Assembly: GCA_964548225.1 (NCBI GenBank)
Contig: CAZJQP010000076.1
Location: 1 to 25,590, forward strand
DNA length: 25,590 nt
Direction of reading: 5' to 3'
DNA from: CALMEH01 sp964548225
GTDB taxonomy: Bacteria > Acidobacteriota > Blastocatellia > Pyrinomonadales > Pyrinomonadaceae
This document shows, one piece after another, positions 1 to 7,663 of this stretch. Position numbers and translations under genes: made by a program. The notes beneath the pieces are model-generated. The model was given only the letters and a program-made list of their open reading frames with translations, did no database searches and had not been told where the DNA came from. The stretch's first letter is position 1. Every line of letters starts with the position of its first letter.

Positions 1-84
1 GCTGGTCTGTATAATTATGCACTTAATCATTAACTTTCTTTTGCAAGAGGTCTAATAACATTTTTCTTAAATTTATAGAAAAAT

Positions 85-112
85 GTGTTTCATTCGTGAA
101 ACACGATTTCAC
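85..112. promoter_or_regulatory. Palindromic operator candidate upstream of recA (possible LexA/SOS box)
   Basis: Arms GTGTTTCA and TGAAACAC face each other around TTCG (85-104). An overlapping second inverted repeat, GTGAAA-N5-TTTCAC (96-112), runs into the -35 box. The position next to the recA promoter makes a LexA-type operator plausible. The motif does not match the Gram-positive or E. coli LexA consensus, so the assignment is inference. Confidence 0.45.
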
Positions 113-136
113 AAACGCTTTCTTTTGTGCTACACT
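108..136 (+). promoter_or_regulatory. Predicted sigma70 promoter of recA
   Basis: TTCACA (108-113), a 17-nt spacer and TACACT (131-136). The same -10 hexamer is used by the tRNA-Phe promoter in this window. The recA ATG lies about 45 nt further on. Confidence 0.55.
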
Positions 137-180
137 TCAAAGTGTCTTCGGATAAAACTAACACAAAGGAAGAGAAAAAA

Positions 181-1209
181 ATGGCTGGAGAAGCAACAAA
201 AATGGTAACGGAAGCAAAAGGCAAGGCAATCGAATCAGCACTTGCAAATATTGAAAAAAAATTCGGTAAAGGCTCAATTATGCGGCTCGGCGAACGCCCG
301 GCTGAAGAAATCGGCGCAATTTCGACAAATTGCTTAAGTTTGGACGCAGCAATTGGTGTTGGCGGTTTTCCGCGTGGACGTATCATCGAAGTTTATGGTC
401 CTGAAAGTTCGGGCAAAACGACGCTTGCCCTGCAAGTTGTCGCACAAGCGCAAAAAGCCGGTGGAGTTGCCGCATATATTGACGCAGAACACGCAATGGA
501 CCCGGAATATGCTGAAAAACTCGGCGTAGTTATTGATGATTTGCTAATTTCACAGCCTGATTCCGGCGAACAGGCGTTAGATATTGCCGAAACTCTCGTG
601 CGTTCGGCTTCGATTGATGTCATAGTCATTGATTCGGTCGCCGCGCTCGTTCCTCGCGCTGAAATTGATGGCGAAATGGGCGATTCACATATGGGATTGC
701 AAGCGCGATTGATGTCGCAAGCCTTGAGAAAATTAACCAGCGCGATTTCAAGCACGAACACTTGTTTTATCTTCATTAACCAGCTGCGCGATAAGATAGG
801 CGTAATGTTCGGCTCGCCGGAAACAACAACGGGCGGTAAGGCTTTGAAGTTTTATGCTTCAGTCAGAATTGACATTCGTCGCATTGGCGCGATTAAAGAC
901 GGCGACAGAATGGTCGGTAATCGAACCAGAGTTAAAGTCGTGAAAAATAAAGTTGCACCACCGTTTCACGAATGCGAATTCGACATAATGTATGGCGAAG
1001 GAATCTCAAAAGAAGGTGATTTACTCGATTTGGCAGTGAGAGAAAATATTGTTGAAAAGAGCGGTGCGTGGTTTTCATATTCAGGCGAACGGCTCGGACA
1101 AGGACGCGAAAATGTCAAAAATATGCTCAAAGAAAACCGTGAAATGTTCGGGCGTATTGAAAACGATGTAAAAATCAGACTCGGTTTAAGCAAAGCGGAC
1201 GAAGAATAA
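181..1209 (+). CDS. recA: Recombinase RecA
   Basis: Strand-exchange ATPase of homologous recombination and co-protease for LexA cleavage in the SOS response; cytoplasmic. The 342-aa product has the normal family length. Walker A GPESSGKT is at residues 73-80, the Walker B region VIVIDSVAALVP follows, and the L2 loop region with FINQLRDKIGVMFG is intact. The ATG at 181 is chosen because AAGGAAGAG lies just upstream; an in-frame GTG at 127 would lie upstream of the predicted promoter's -10 box and add a non-homologous extension. It is monocistronic: its promoter is at 108-136 and a strong hairpin terminator follows within 75 nt. A palindrome beside the promoter suggests damage-responsive control. 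No intein or truncation is visible. Confidence 0.98.
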   Translation: MAGEATKMVTEAKGKAIESALANIEKKFGKGSIMRLGERPAEEIGAISTNCLSLDAAIGVGGFPRGRIIEVYGPESSGKTTLALQVVAQAQKAGGVAAYIDAEHAMDPEYAEKLGVVIDDLLISQPDSGEQALDIAETLVRSASIDVIVIDSVAALVPRAEIDGEMGDSHMGLQARLMSQALRKLTSAISSTNTCFIFINQLRDKIGVMFGSPETTTGGKALKFYASVRIDIRRIGAIKDGDRMVGNRTRVKVVKNKVAPPFHECEFDIMYGEGISKEGDLLDLAVRENIVEKSGAWFSYSGERLGQGRENVKNMLKENREMFGRIENDVKIRLGLSKADEE

Positions 1210-1233
1210 ATAAAGAAGTAAAAAGGCAAAAAT

Positions 1234-1283
1234 AAAAAAGCGTCCTTCGTAAATTAAATTTAATTCACGAAGGACGCTTTTTT
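1234..1283. terminator. Bidirectional Rho-independent terminator between recA and the lipoprotein gene
   Basis: An 11-bp perfect stem, GCGTCCTTCGT (1240-1250) with ACGAAGGACGC (1267-1277), has a 16-nt loop. It is preceded by an A-run and followed by TTTTTT, so it can end transcription from both convergent genes. Confidence 0.92.
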
Positions 1284-1288
1284 ACTTC

Positions 1289-1675
1289 TTACTTCTTATT
1301 TACCATCGGCGTTTTGTCCGAATCGGTCATTGATTGACGTAAATTGACATTGCCGTTCATCATATTGCTCTGCATTTGTTTCAGAGTTTTTTCGTCGGGA
1401 ATTCCGGGCGTAGGCGTTCCTTTCGGATTCGGTTTAATGTTGACATTTCGCGGATCGGGAATGCCCGGAGTGGGTGTTCCGTTAGGATTCGGTGCAACAT
1501 TGATATTCTGCGGGTCAATGCCCGGAACGGAATTGCCGTTACTGACAATTTGTTTGTTTGAAAATTCAGGCGGAATATTCGTCTGATTGGAAATGTTCGA
1601 ATTCGACGAACTCGAACAAGCAAAACTCATCACGCAAAGAGCGCAAATTAAAATAAAAAACGTAATTTTTGACAT
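1289..1675 (-). CDS. Small Ser/Asn/Pro-rich putative lipoprotein with internal repeats
   Basis: The 128-aa product starts with a basic residue, a hydrophobic segment (about residues 4-19) and a cysteine at 20 followed by a serine/asparagine stretch, which is the layout of a lipoprotein signal. The lipobox is imperfect (SFAC rather than LxxC), so lipidation is likely but not certain. The middle contains about two and a half copies of an 18-residue unit of the form PNPxGTPTPGIPDxRNVN, a flexible Pro/Asn linker. No enzymatic domain is seen. AGAGG lies about 13 nt before the ATG. It is convergent with recA and shares its terminator. A consensus-like promoter at 1845-1872 would give a leader of about 160 nt. 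Function unknown; an envelope-associated role is inferred only from the signal. Confidence 0.75.
   Translation of the reverse strand: MSKITFFILICALCVMSFACSSSSNSNISNQTNIPPEFSNKQIVSNGNSVPGIDPQNINVAPNPNGTPTPGIPDPRNVNIKPNPKGTPTPGIPDEKTLKQMQSNMMNGNVNLRQSMTDSDKTPMVNKK
1378..1570 (-). repeat. Tandem 18-codon repeats inside the lipoprotein gene
   Basis: Repeated PGIxDPxNxNxxPNPxGTPT units (about 54 nt each) are visible in both protein and DNA. The second and third units are nearly identical over TPTPGIPD. Boundaries are approximate. Confidence 0.7.
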
Positions 1676-1844
1676 AAAAACACTAAAACCTCTTAATAAA
1701 AATTAAATTAAAAAATAAACTTTGCCGGCTTGAAAACTGCATCTCAAAAAAAACAGCGACTGCATCCAAAACGAAACTGACAGGTGTCAAACAAAAATCA
1801 TAAGGTCTGGAGCTAATTTTGATAGTAACAACTACTAGAAATTG

Positions 1845-1872
1845 ATTATAAACTTAAACCCTTTCATGTCAA
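1845..1872 (-). promoter_or_regulatory. Predicted strong sigma70 promoter reading toward the lipoprotein gene
   Basis: On the minus strand, TTGACA (1872-1867), a 16-nt spacer and TATAAT (1850-1845) match both consensus hexamers exactly. The predicted transcript has a leader of about 160 nt before the ATG at 1675. The leader includes a small inverted repeat TGACA-GG-TGTCA (1778-1789). No known riboswitch is recognised. Confidence 0.6.
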
Positions 1873-1930
1873 AAAAAATTTTGATCTTTCGGCAAATTTC
1901 ACTTGATTTGAGCGTTTTTTGTGTTTCGAT

Positions 1931-1959
1931 TTGACATCGAAAAACTGTTTATTTACACT
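1931..1959 (+). promoter_or_regulatory. Predicted promoter of tRNA-Phe
   Basis: TTGACA (1931-1936), a 17-nt spacer and TACACT (1954-1959), ending 34 nt before the tRNA. Confidence 0.65.
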
Positions 1960-1993
1960 AAAAAATTCGCGCAGATGAAAATCAGCACGAAAC

Positions 1994-2069
<76 letters not shown>

Positions 2070-2086
2070 ATGTTTTCAATAACTTA

Positions 2087-2112
2087 GGGCATCTGCGAAG
2101 ATGCCCTTTTTG
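2087..2112 (+). terminator. Rho-independent terminator after tRNA-Phe
   Basis: Stem GGGCATCT (2087-2094) with AGATGCCC (2099-2106), tetraloop GCGA, then a T-run. It lies 17 nt after the tRNA. Confidence 0.88.
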
Positions 2113-2115
2113 CTT

Positions 2116-2136
2116 TTGGTGCGTCATTGGTGCGTC
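2116..2136. repeat. Short direct repeat next to the tRNA terminator
   Basis: Two copies of TTGGTGCGTC with an 11-bp period (2116-2125 and 2127-2136). It sits between the tRNA and the integrase relic and could be an arm-type site or chance. Confidence 0.4.
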
Positions 2137-2178
2137 TGCTTCTCAAATTACGTCTGATTTCTTAAAAATCATTGCTTC

Positions 2179-2298
2179 TCAGCGATCGGATGTGCTTTGT
2201 TGCATATTCGGTAAAACGTGAGAATAACCATCGAGCGTTAGAGTTATTCCGGCGTGTCCAAGCCTTTCCGAAACGATTTTTGGATTTATGCTTTTTAG
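2179..2298 (-). pseudogene. C-terminal relic of a tyrosine recombinase/phage integrase
   Basis: The minus-strand frame between TAA (2298-2296) and TGA (2181-2179) encodes 38 residues including PKIVSERLGHAG, then ITLTLDGYSHVLPNMQ. This is the end of the catalytic domain of phage-type tyrosine integrases: the ERLGHA motif and the nucleophile-bearing D-x-Y-S-H-V motif. There is no start codon and nothing upstream in frame, so the N-terminal 85-90% is gone. The in-frame TAA directly upstream and the following hypF gene show that it is a fossil. Its place about 110 nt after the 3' end of a tRNA fits a former tRNA-integrated element. Confidence 0.72.
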
Positions 2299-2379
2299 TT
2301 AGTTTTCTTTATTTTGGGTCGAGTGGTTCTTGGAATCATTAAAATTTATATTTTCAACGACTGATTCGTAATCTTTGGT

Positions 2380-4791
2380 TTATTTATCTAAATGAGCCGC
2401 GATTACTGCTTGCCCAAGTGCCAGTCCGCCGTCATTCGGAGGAACTTGGCGATGTATTAAAATCTCAAAATCATATTGCTGTAACCGATTTAAAGAGGCT
2501 TTAAGCAGTGCCACGTTTTGAAAACATCCGCCGCTGAGAGCAATTTTATTCAAATTCAAACTCTTTCGATACTTCAAACTTAGTTTTAAAATTAAATTAG
2601 CAACGGCGTTGTGAAATTTGGCGGATATAATTGATCTATGAACATCTGCCCGAACATCTTTGACCACTTCGCGCAACAGATTTCGATAATCAATCTCGTT
2701 TTCCCATAGCTCAAACTCGTAAGTATCGCTTATATTTTCCTCTAAAACTGCTTCAAATTCTATTGCCGCTTGGGCTTCGTAAGTAGCTTTGTGGCGTATA
2801 TTCGCAATCGAAGCGATTGCATCAAAAAGTCTGCCGAAACTGCTTGTTTGAACAACATTCAAATTATTTTCCAATTGCCTCCATAAAATTTTTTGCTCGG
2901 TTTCCGAACAAAATGAAACACAATCTAAATCGGCTGACCACTCGATTCCGGCTTCTCTTAAAAGCGACAATGCCAATCGGAAAACATTTTTCACCGAAAC
3001 ATCACTGCCAGCCAAAGGAAAATACCGCAAATGCGTGAGCCGTTCAAAATTCGTATAATCTCCAAACAAAACTTCCCCGCCCCAGATTTTACCGTCAAAA
3101 CCAAAACCTGTTCCGTCAAACGCAAAGCCGATAACTTTTTCGTCCATTACGCCGTTTTCCGCCATTACTGAGGCAATATGCGCGTGATGATGCTGAACAC
3201 CGACAAGTTTTACATTCTCAGCCGCATTTGCTTTTGCCCAATTTGATGAAAGATAATTCGGATGCAAATCATAAACGACTATTTCCGGCTCAACTCGAAA
3301 AGTTTTCTTCAAACCGTCAACCGATAATTCAAACGCACGCAGGGTTTCCAGATTTTCCATATCGCCAATATGCTGCGACATAAAAGCAAAATTGTCTTTG
3401 GTCAAGCAAAATGTCGCCTTTAATTCACCGCCTACTGCCAAAATCTGCGGAACTTTGAACGGTAATTCAACCGGAAACGGAGCATAACCACGCGACCTGC
3501 GGTAAGGTAAAAGGTAAAAGGTAAAAGGTAAAATCTCTTTTAGCGTGTCGTTTTGTTTTTCAGGTTCTAAGTTCCAGACACGCACAATGCTGTCATCGCA
3601 TTGAACAGCAATTTCTCTATCGTGAAGCAGAAAAGCATCGGCAAGATGTGAAAGTTTTTCTAAGGCTTCGTCGTTATCTTTGACAATCGGTTCGTTTGAA
3701 TAATTTCCGCTTGTCATTACCAAAATCTCTAAACTCTCTGAAAACAACAAGTAATGAAGCGGAGAATACGGCAACATAACACCAAGAAATTGATTATTAG
3801 GAGCAATTTGTTCGCTTAATGCAGAAACCTGCATATTAGTAAGAGCGGATCGTTCTGACAAATCAGACACATTTATTTCGTGCGTTCTTCCGCAGTTTTT
3901 CTTTTTCAACAAAACAATCGGACGCTCTTTACTCGTTAAAACTTCTGTTTCGGCATCGTTAATCTCAACAAACTTTTTCGCCGTTTCCAAATCTTTGCAC
4001 ATCACGGCAAAAGGCTTATCAACCCTGCCTTTTCTAGTCCGCAAAGTTTTAACGGCTTTTTCATTTTTTGCATCACACGCTAAATGAAAGCCGCCAATTC
4101 CTTTAATCGCAACAATATGATCACTTAATAAGCTCCGCCTGACCTGCTCAATTCCATCAGTTTTCGTTTCCTCTTGGCTCTGCGTCGTCGCGTCGTAAAA
4201 AAATAATTTCGGTCCACAATCAGGGCAAGCATTTGGTTGGGCGTGAAAGCGTCGGTCAAGTGGATTTTCGTATTCATTCTGACAAGAACCGCACATTTGA
4301 AAACCACTCATCGTAGTTTTCGGGCGATCATAAGGAATATCCTGAATAATGGTAAAACGAGGTCCGCAATTGGTGCAATTGATAAAAGGATAATGAAAAC
4401 GGCGGTCATTTTCGTTGAATAATTCTCGCAAACAGTCCTTGCAAAGGCTTACATCAGGCGAAATGAGAGTGTTTTGAGTGTTATCAACTTCGCTTTCAAC
4501 AATCCGAAAACCTTTTTCACCGGTTGGAACAATTTCTTTGACTTCGACGGCAGTAATATGTGCAAGTTGCGGAGAATTTATGCCTAAAGCGTCTTGAAAG
4601 TTATTCAAATTAGCCGCTAAACCTTCAACTTCGACAAAGACTCCGCGGCTGTCATTTCCGACAAAACCACTCAGATTAAATCTTTGAGCGTAGCCATAAA
4701 CAAACGGACGAAAACCAACCCCTTGCACTGCACCTGAAATTCTAAAACGCAATCTTTGTAAAGGAGAATTTTCTTTTTCTGTCGAATTCAT
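2380..4791 (-). CDS. hypF: Carbamoyltransferase HypF ([NiFe]-hydrogenase maturation)
   Basis: HypF makes carbamoyl-adenylate from carbamoyl phosphate and ATP and transfers the carbamoyl group to the C-terminal Cys of HypE, the source of the active-site CN ligands; cytoplasmic. The 803-aa product has all family domains in order: acylphosphatase (GAVQGVGFRPFVY, about residues 20-32), two CxxC-type zinc fingers (about 115-195), a YrdC-like domain (about 215-420) and a Kae1-like domain with HHHAHIASVMAEN. It is the last gene of the huc/hyp operon, 16 nt after hypE, with no clear Shine-Dalgarno. Oddity: four exact copies of a 7-nt repeat (3506-3533) encode an unusual LPFTFYLLPYR stretch just before the conserved RRSRGYAP, so about 20 residues look inserted. 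No terminator is visible behind it. Confidence 0.97.
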   Translation of the reverse strand: MNSTEKENSPLQRLRFRISGAVQGVGFRPFVYGYAQRFNLSGFVGNDSRGVFVEVEGLAANLNNFQDALGINSPQLAHITAVEVKEIVPTGEKGFRIVESEVDNTQNTLISPDVSLCKDCLRELFNENDRRFHYPFINCTNCGPRFTIIQDIPYDRPKTTMSGFQMCGSCQNEYENPLDRRFHAQPNACPDCGPKLFFYDATTQSQEETKTDGIEQVRRSLLSDHIVAIKGIGGFHLACDAKNEKAVKTLRTRKGRVDKPFAVMCKDLETAKKFVEINDAETEVLTSKERPIVLLKKKNCGRTHEINVSDLSERSALTNMQVSALSEQIAPNNQFLGVMLPYSPLHYLLFSESLEILVMTSGNYSNEPIVKDNDEALEKLSHLADAFLLHDREIAVQCDDSIVRVWNLEPEKQNDTLKEILPFTFYLLPYRRSRGYAPFPVELPFKVPQILAVGGELKATFCLTKDNFAFMSQHIGDMENLETLRAFELSVDGLKKTFRVEPEIVVYDLHPNYLSSNWAKANAAENVKLVGVQHHHAHIASVMAENGVMDEKVIGFAFDGTGFGFDGKIWGGEVLFGDYTNFERLTHLRYFPLAGSDVSVKNVFRLALSLLREAGIEWSADLDCVSFCSETEQKILWRQLENNLNVVQTSSFGRLFDAIASIANIRHKATYEAQAAIEFEAVLEENISDTYEFELWENEIDYRNLLREVVKDVRADVHRSIISAKFHNAVANLILKLSLKYRKSLNLNKIALSGGCFQNVALLKASLNRLQQYDFEILIHRQVPPNDGGLALGQAVIAAHLDK
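3501..3533. repeat. Heptanucleotide tandem repeat (GGTAAAA)n inside hypF
   Basis: A GGTAA remnant (3501-3505) is followed by four exact GGTAAAA units (3506-3533). Seven is not a multiple of three, so a gain or loss of one unit would shift the hypF frame. Confidence 0.9.
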
Positions 4792-4807
4792 TTCGGAATT
4801 GTCTTAA

Positions 4808-5878
4808 TCAGCAAATTCTTGGAAGTTGTTCGCCTAATTGTAAATCAACCACACGGGTTGAACCAAAAGCAGTTTTGGCAACCAACATTTTCGGATGCTC
4901 GGCAACGACTTCGCCGATAATGACAGATTTTTGTCCAAACTCATTCTGTTGCATTTTTTCTAAAACTTCTTCGGCGTGTTCTTTCGGCAAAATCGCTAAA
5001 AGTTTGCCTTCATTGGCAACATAAAACGGGTCAAGCCCAAGCATTTCACAAGCACCGCGAACAATATTTGGCACAGTAATTTTCTCTTCATAAATTCTAA
5101 TTCCGACATTTGAAGACCTAGCAATTTCGTTCAAACTCGAAGCAATTCCGCCGCGAGTCGGATCGCGTAAAACGTGAATTTCTTTGGTTACGGACAAAAT
5201 ATCGTCAACTAAAAAATTTAGGTTCGCACAATCGGATTCAATCGGAGCATCAAAATCCAAGCCTTCGCGTTCGGACATTATCGCAATCCCGTGCAAACCG
5301 ATTTCGCCCGATAAAATCACGACATCTCCAACATTTGCAAGGTTTGGGGCGATATTTACATCATTCGGAATGACACCGATTCCGCTTGTATTGATAAAAA
5401 CTCCGTCGCCTTTTCCGCGTTCGACTACTTTTGTATCGCCCGTAACGATTCGGACATTTGCACGTTTAGCCATTTCGCCCATCGTGTTAGCGATTTGTGC
5501 TAATTTCTCGACTTCAAAACCTTCTTCAATGATAAACCCGCAACTCAAAAACAGAGGTTTCGCCCCGCTCATTGCGACATCGTTGATTGTTCCGCAAACC
5601 GCCAGATGTCCGATGTTTCCGCCGCGAAAAAAGAGCGGTTGAACGACAAATGAATCGGTTGAAAAGGCAAGCCGTTCGCCATCTTTGATTAAATCGGCAA
5701 CGTCTAACTGTGCAGAATCACTGAGTTTATCGAGTTCGCCGTTATGAAACGCCGGCAAAAAAAGATTTTCGACCAATTCATTCGACAATTTCCCGCCGCC
5801 GCCGTGTCCGAGAACAATTTTCGGATAATCACGAAGCGGAAGCGGACAAGTCCAAGTTGTAAAATCTAAATCGTTCAT
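4808..5878 (-). CDS. hypE: HypE, thiocyanate-forming maturation enzyme
   Basis: HypE receives a carbamoyl group from HypF on its C-terminal cysteine, dehydrates it with ATP to a thiocyanate and hands cyanide to the HypC-HypD complex. The 356-aa product is of normal length, belongs to the AIR-synthase/PurM fold family, has the glycine-rich GHGGGGKLS at residues 24-32 and ends in PRIC, with the essential Cys as the last residue. Motifs VTGDTKVVERGKGDGVFI and DPTRGGIAS are also present. It lies 16 nt before hypF. On the other side a foreign-looking gene separates it from hypD, with which it is usually adjacent. Confidence 0.97.
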   Translation of the reverse strand: MNDLDFTTWTCPLPLRDYPKIVLGHGGGGKLSNELVENLFLPAFHNGELDKLSDSAQLDVADLIKDGERLAFSTDSFVVQPLFFRGGNIGHLAVCGTINDVAMSGAKPLFLSCGFIIEEGFEVEKLAQIANTMGEMAKRANVRIVTGDTKVVERGKGDGVFINTSGIGVIPNDVNIAPNLANVGDVVILSGEIGLHGIAIMSEREGLDFDAPIESDCANLNFLVDDILSVTKEIHVLRDPTRGGIASSLNEIARSSNVGIRIYEEKITVPNIVRGACEMLGLDPFYVANEGKLLAILPKEHAEEVLEKMQQNEFGQKSVIIGEVVAEHPKMLVAKTAFGSTRVVDLQLGEQLPRIC

Positions 5879-5916
5879 AAATTGAAAATATTCTAAGAAT
5901 AATAGGTTAGTAAAAA

Positions 5917-6420
5917 CTATTCGCTTCTAAAGTAATTTACTCGAAATTCAAACCATTTTTCCATATATGAAAAGTCGCCAGCATCTTTACAATCAAGAAT
6001 ATGCTCCAAGGCTTTTTTTGAATCTTTATCCTTTTTTGAATTTAAATGTTCGATTGTTCTTTCTAAACCTGCTCCAATTAAAAATTGAATATCGAATGCA
6101 CAATAAGTATCAAAGTCTATATTTTTAGCTTTCCATAAAATATTTACATCATTAACATCTCCGATTTCATAAAGAAAAAGACTGCACCAGTAAATACTCT
6201 CAAAATATTCATCGTCTTCATTTTCATCATCTTTTGCTCGATAAATCATTTCTTCTTTGAGTAATTCGAGGAGTAATAAATGATATTCGTTCTGAAAATT
6301 CAAATCTATTTCTTTATACAGATTTGCACGAAATGAAGCAGTTTGAATCATTTCTTTCATTTCAGATGACAACGTATTTTGGTTGTTTAAATATTTTTCT
6401 AAAAATTTGATAGCATTCAT
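5917..6420 (-). CDS. Unrecognised 167-aa acidic protein inserted in the hyp operon
   Basis: The protein is helical and acidic (DDENEDDEYFESIYW), with no signal peptide, membrane segment or metal motif. A C-terminal part around WKAKNIDFDTYCAFDIQFLIGAG recalls small HEAT-like or immunity-type proteins that occur in scattered copies in bacterial genomes, but I cannot name the family with confidence. It lies 16 nt after hypD and 38 nt before hypE, so it is co-transcribed. It interrupts the conserved hypD-hypE order, and its coding is more AT-rich than its neighbours. I infer a late arrival with no proven role in hydrogenase maturation. Confidence 0.75.
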   Translation of the reverse strand: MNAIKFLEKYLNNQNTLSSEMKEMIQTASFRANLYKEIDLNFQNEYHLLLLELLKEEMIYRAKDDENEDDEYFESIYWCSLFLYEIGDVNDVNILWKAKNIDFDTYCAFDIQFLIGAGLERTIEHLNSKKDKDSKKALEHILDCKDAGDFSYMEKWFEFRVNYFRSE

Positions 6421-6436
6421 CTATTGTTAAACTATC

Positions 6437-7537
6437 TCATTTCGCTGTTGCCGTAAATCTACCATAATTATAATAAGCCGCACACGCTCCTTCGCTGGAA
6501 ACCATTGTTGCTCCAAGCGGTTTGCGGGGCGTGCATTCTTTGCCGAAAGCGGGGCATTGGTGCGGTTTGATGTTGCCTTGTAAAACTTCGCCGCTTTTGC
6601 ACAATGGCGATTCAACTGTTTTAATATCAACAACTTGGAATTTGTATTCGGCATCGTAATCGCGGTATTTTTCTGAAAGACTCCAACCGCTTTTCGGAAT
6701 TACGCCGATTCCACGCCACGCCCGATCTGTTGTTTCAAAAACGTCTTCGAGCATCGTTTGGGCGGCTTTGTTGCCTTCTAAATTGACGACTCTTTGATAA
6801 GCGTTTTCAACTTCGGAAGTTCCTTTTTCGAGTTGTTGAACGACACGCCGAATCCCTTCCAAAACGTCCAACGGCTCAAATCCGGTGACGACAATCGGAA
6901 TTTTGTATTTTTCAACCAACGGCGGATATTCCGAAAATCCCATCACCGAACAAACGTGACCGGCGGCAAGAAAACCTTGCACCCGATTAGTCGGCGATTC
7001 CATAATCGCGGCAATCGCCGGCGGGACGAGAACGTGTGAAACCAACATCGAAAAATTCTTTAGATTCTGCTGTTTAGCCACAAAAACCGCCATCGCGTTG
7101 GCAGGCGCAGTCGTTTCAAACCCGACTCCGAAAAAAACGACTTCCTTTTCGGGATTCTCAGCCGCAAGTTTAACTGCATCGAGCGGCGAATAAACCGTGC
7201 GGATGTCGCCGCCTTCGCTTTTTATGCGAAACAAATCTTTTTCCGAACCCGGCACTCGCAACATATCGCCAAACGAGCAAAAAATTACATTCTGTTTTTC
7301 GGCAATCGCCAACGCTTTATCTATTAGTTCCAACGGAGTTACGCAAACAGGACAACCCGGACCGTGAATCAGTTCGATTTTGTCAGGCAAAAGTTGGTCA
7401 ATCCCGTTGCGAATAATTGAATGAGTCTGCCCACCGCAAACTTCCATAATCGCCCAGTTCCGAGTCGTTATTGAAGCAATTTCGTTAAAAAGTTTTTTGG
7501 CTAATTCGGGATCGCGGAATTCTTGTTGATACTTCAT
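6437..7537 (-). CDS. hypD: HypD, iron-sulfur scaffold for Fe(CN)2CO assembly
   Basis: HypD, with HypC, carries the iron on which the two CN and one CO ligands are assembled. The 366-aa product shows MEVCGGQTHS (C34), HGPGCPVCVTP (C62, C65), GVGFETTAPANA, and the C-terminal cysteine set of the [4Fe-4S] cluster (CKSGEVLQG, HQCPAFGKEC, SSEGACAAYYNY). The start at 7537 is chosen because the in-frame sequence before it (up to 7576) is translated heptamer repeat. This start has no Shine-Dalgarno, as the repeat fills the leader, so translation may be weak or coupled. Confidence 0.97.
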   Translation of the reverse strand: MKYQQEFRDPELAKKLFNEIASITTRNWAIMEVCGGQTHSIIRNGIDQLLPDKIELIHGPGCPVCVTPLELIDKALAIAEKQNVIFCSFGDMLRVPGSEKDLFRIKSEGGDIRTVYSPLDAVKLAAENPEKEVVFFGVGFETTAPANAMAVFVAKQQNLKNFSMLVSHVLVPPAIAAIMESPTNRVQGFLAAGHVCSVMGFSEYPPLVEKYKIPIVVTGFEPLDVLEGIRRVVQQLEKGTSEVENAYQRVVNLEGNKAAQTMLEDVFETTDRAWRGIGVIPKSGWSLSEKYRDYDAEYKFQVVDIKTVESPLCKSGEVLQGNIKPHQCPAFGKECTPRKPLGATMVSSEGACAAYYNYGRFTATAK

Positions 7538-7540
7538 ACA

Positions 7541-7582
7541 TTTATCATTTATCAGTGAACATTTATCATTTATCATTTATCA
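7541..7582. repeat. Heptanucleotide repeat (TTTATCA)n between hypC and hypD
   Basis: Two units (7541-7554), a short interruption and three more units (7562-7582). The rest of the 126-nt gap (7538-7663) contains further degenerate AATGTT-type copies up to about 7661. It forms the leader of hypD. Confidence 0.88.
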
Positions 7583-7663
7583 TTTCGCCCTTATCAATCA
7601 AAACTGTCGCACTTAACAACTACTATTGATAAATGTTTAATGATGAATGTTAAATGTCGAATG

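Noticed and set aside
127..180. Extended recA start at a GTG (127)
   Set aside because: The ATG at 181 has a good ribosome site, and the GTG lies upstream of the predicted -10 box.
1344..1586. Plus-strand frame opposite the lipoprotein gene
   Set aside because: Antisense shadow of the Pro/Gly repeat, without a ribosome site or a promoter of its own.
7538..7576. N-terminal extension of HypD
   Set aside because: The added residues are translated heptamer repeat and are absent from the HypD family start.
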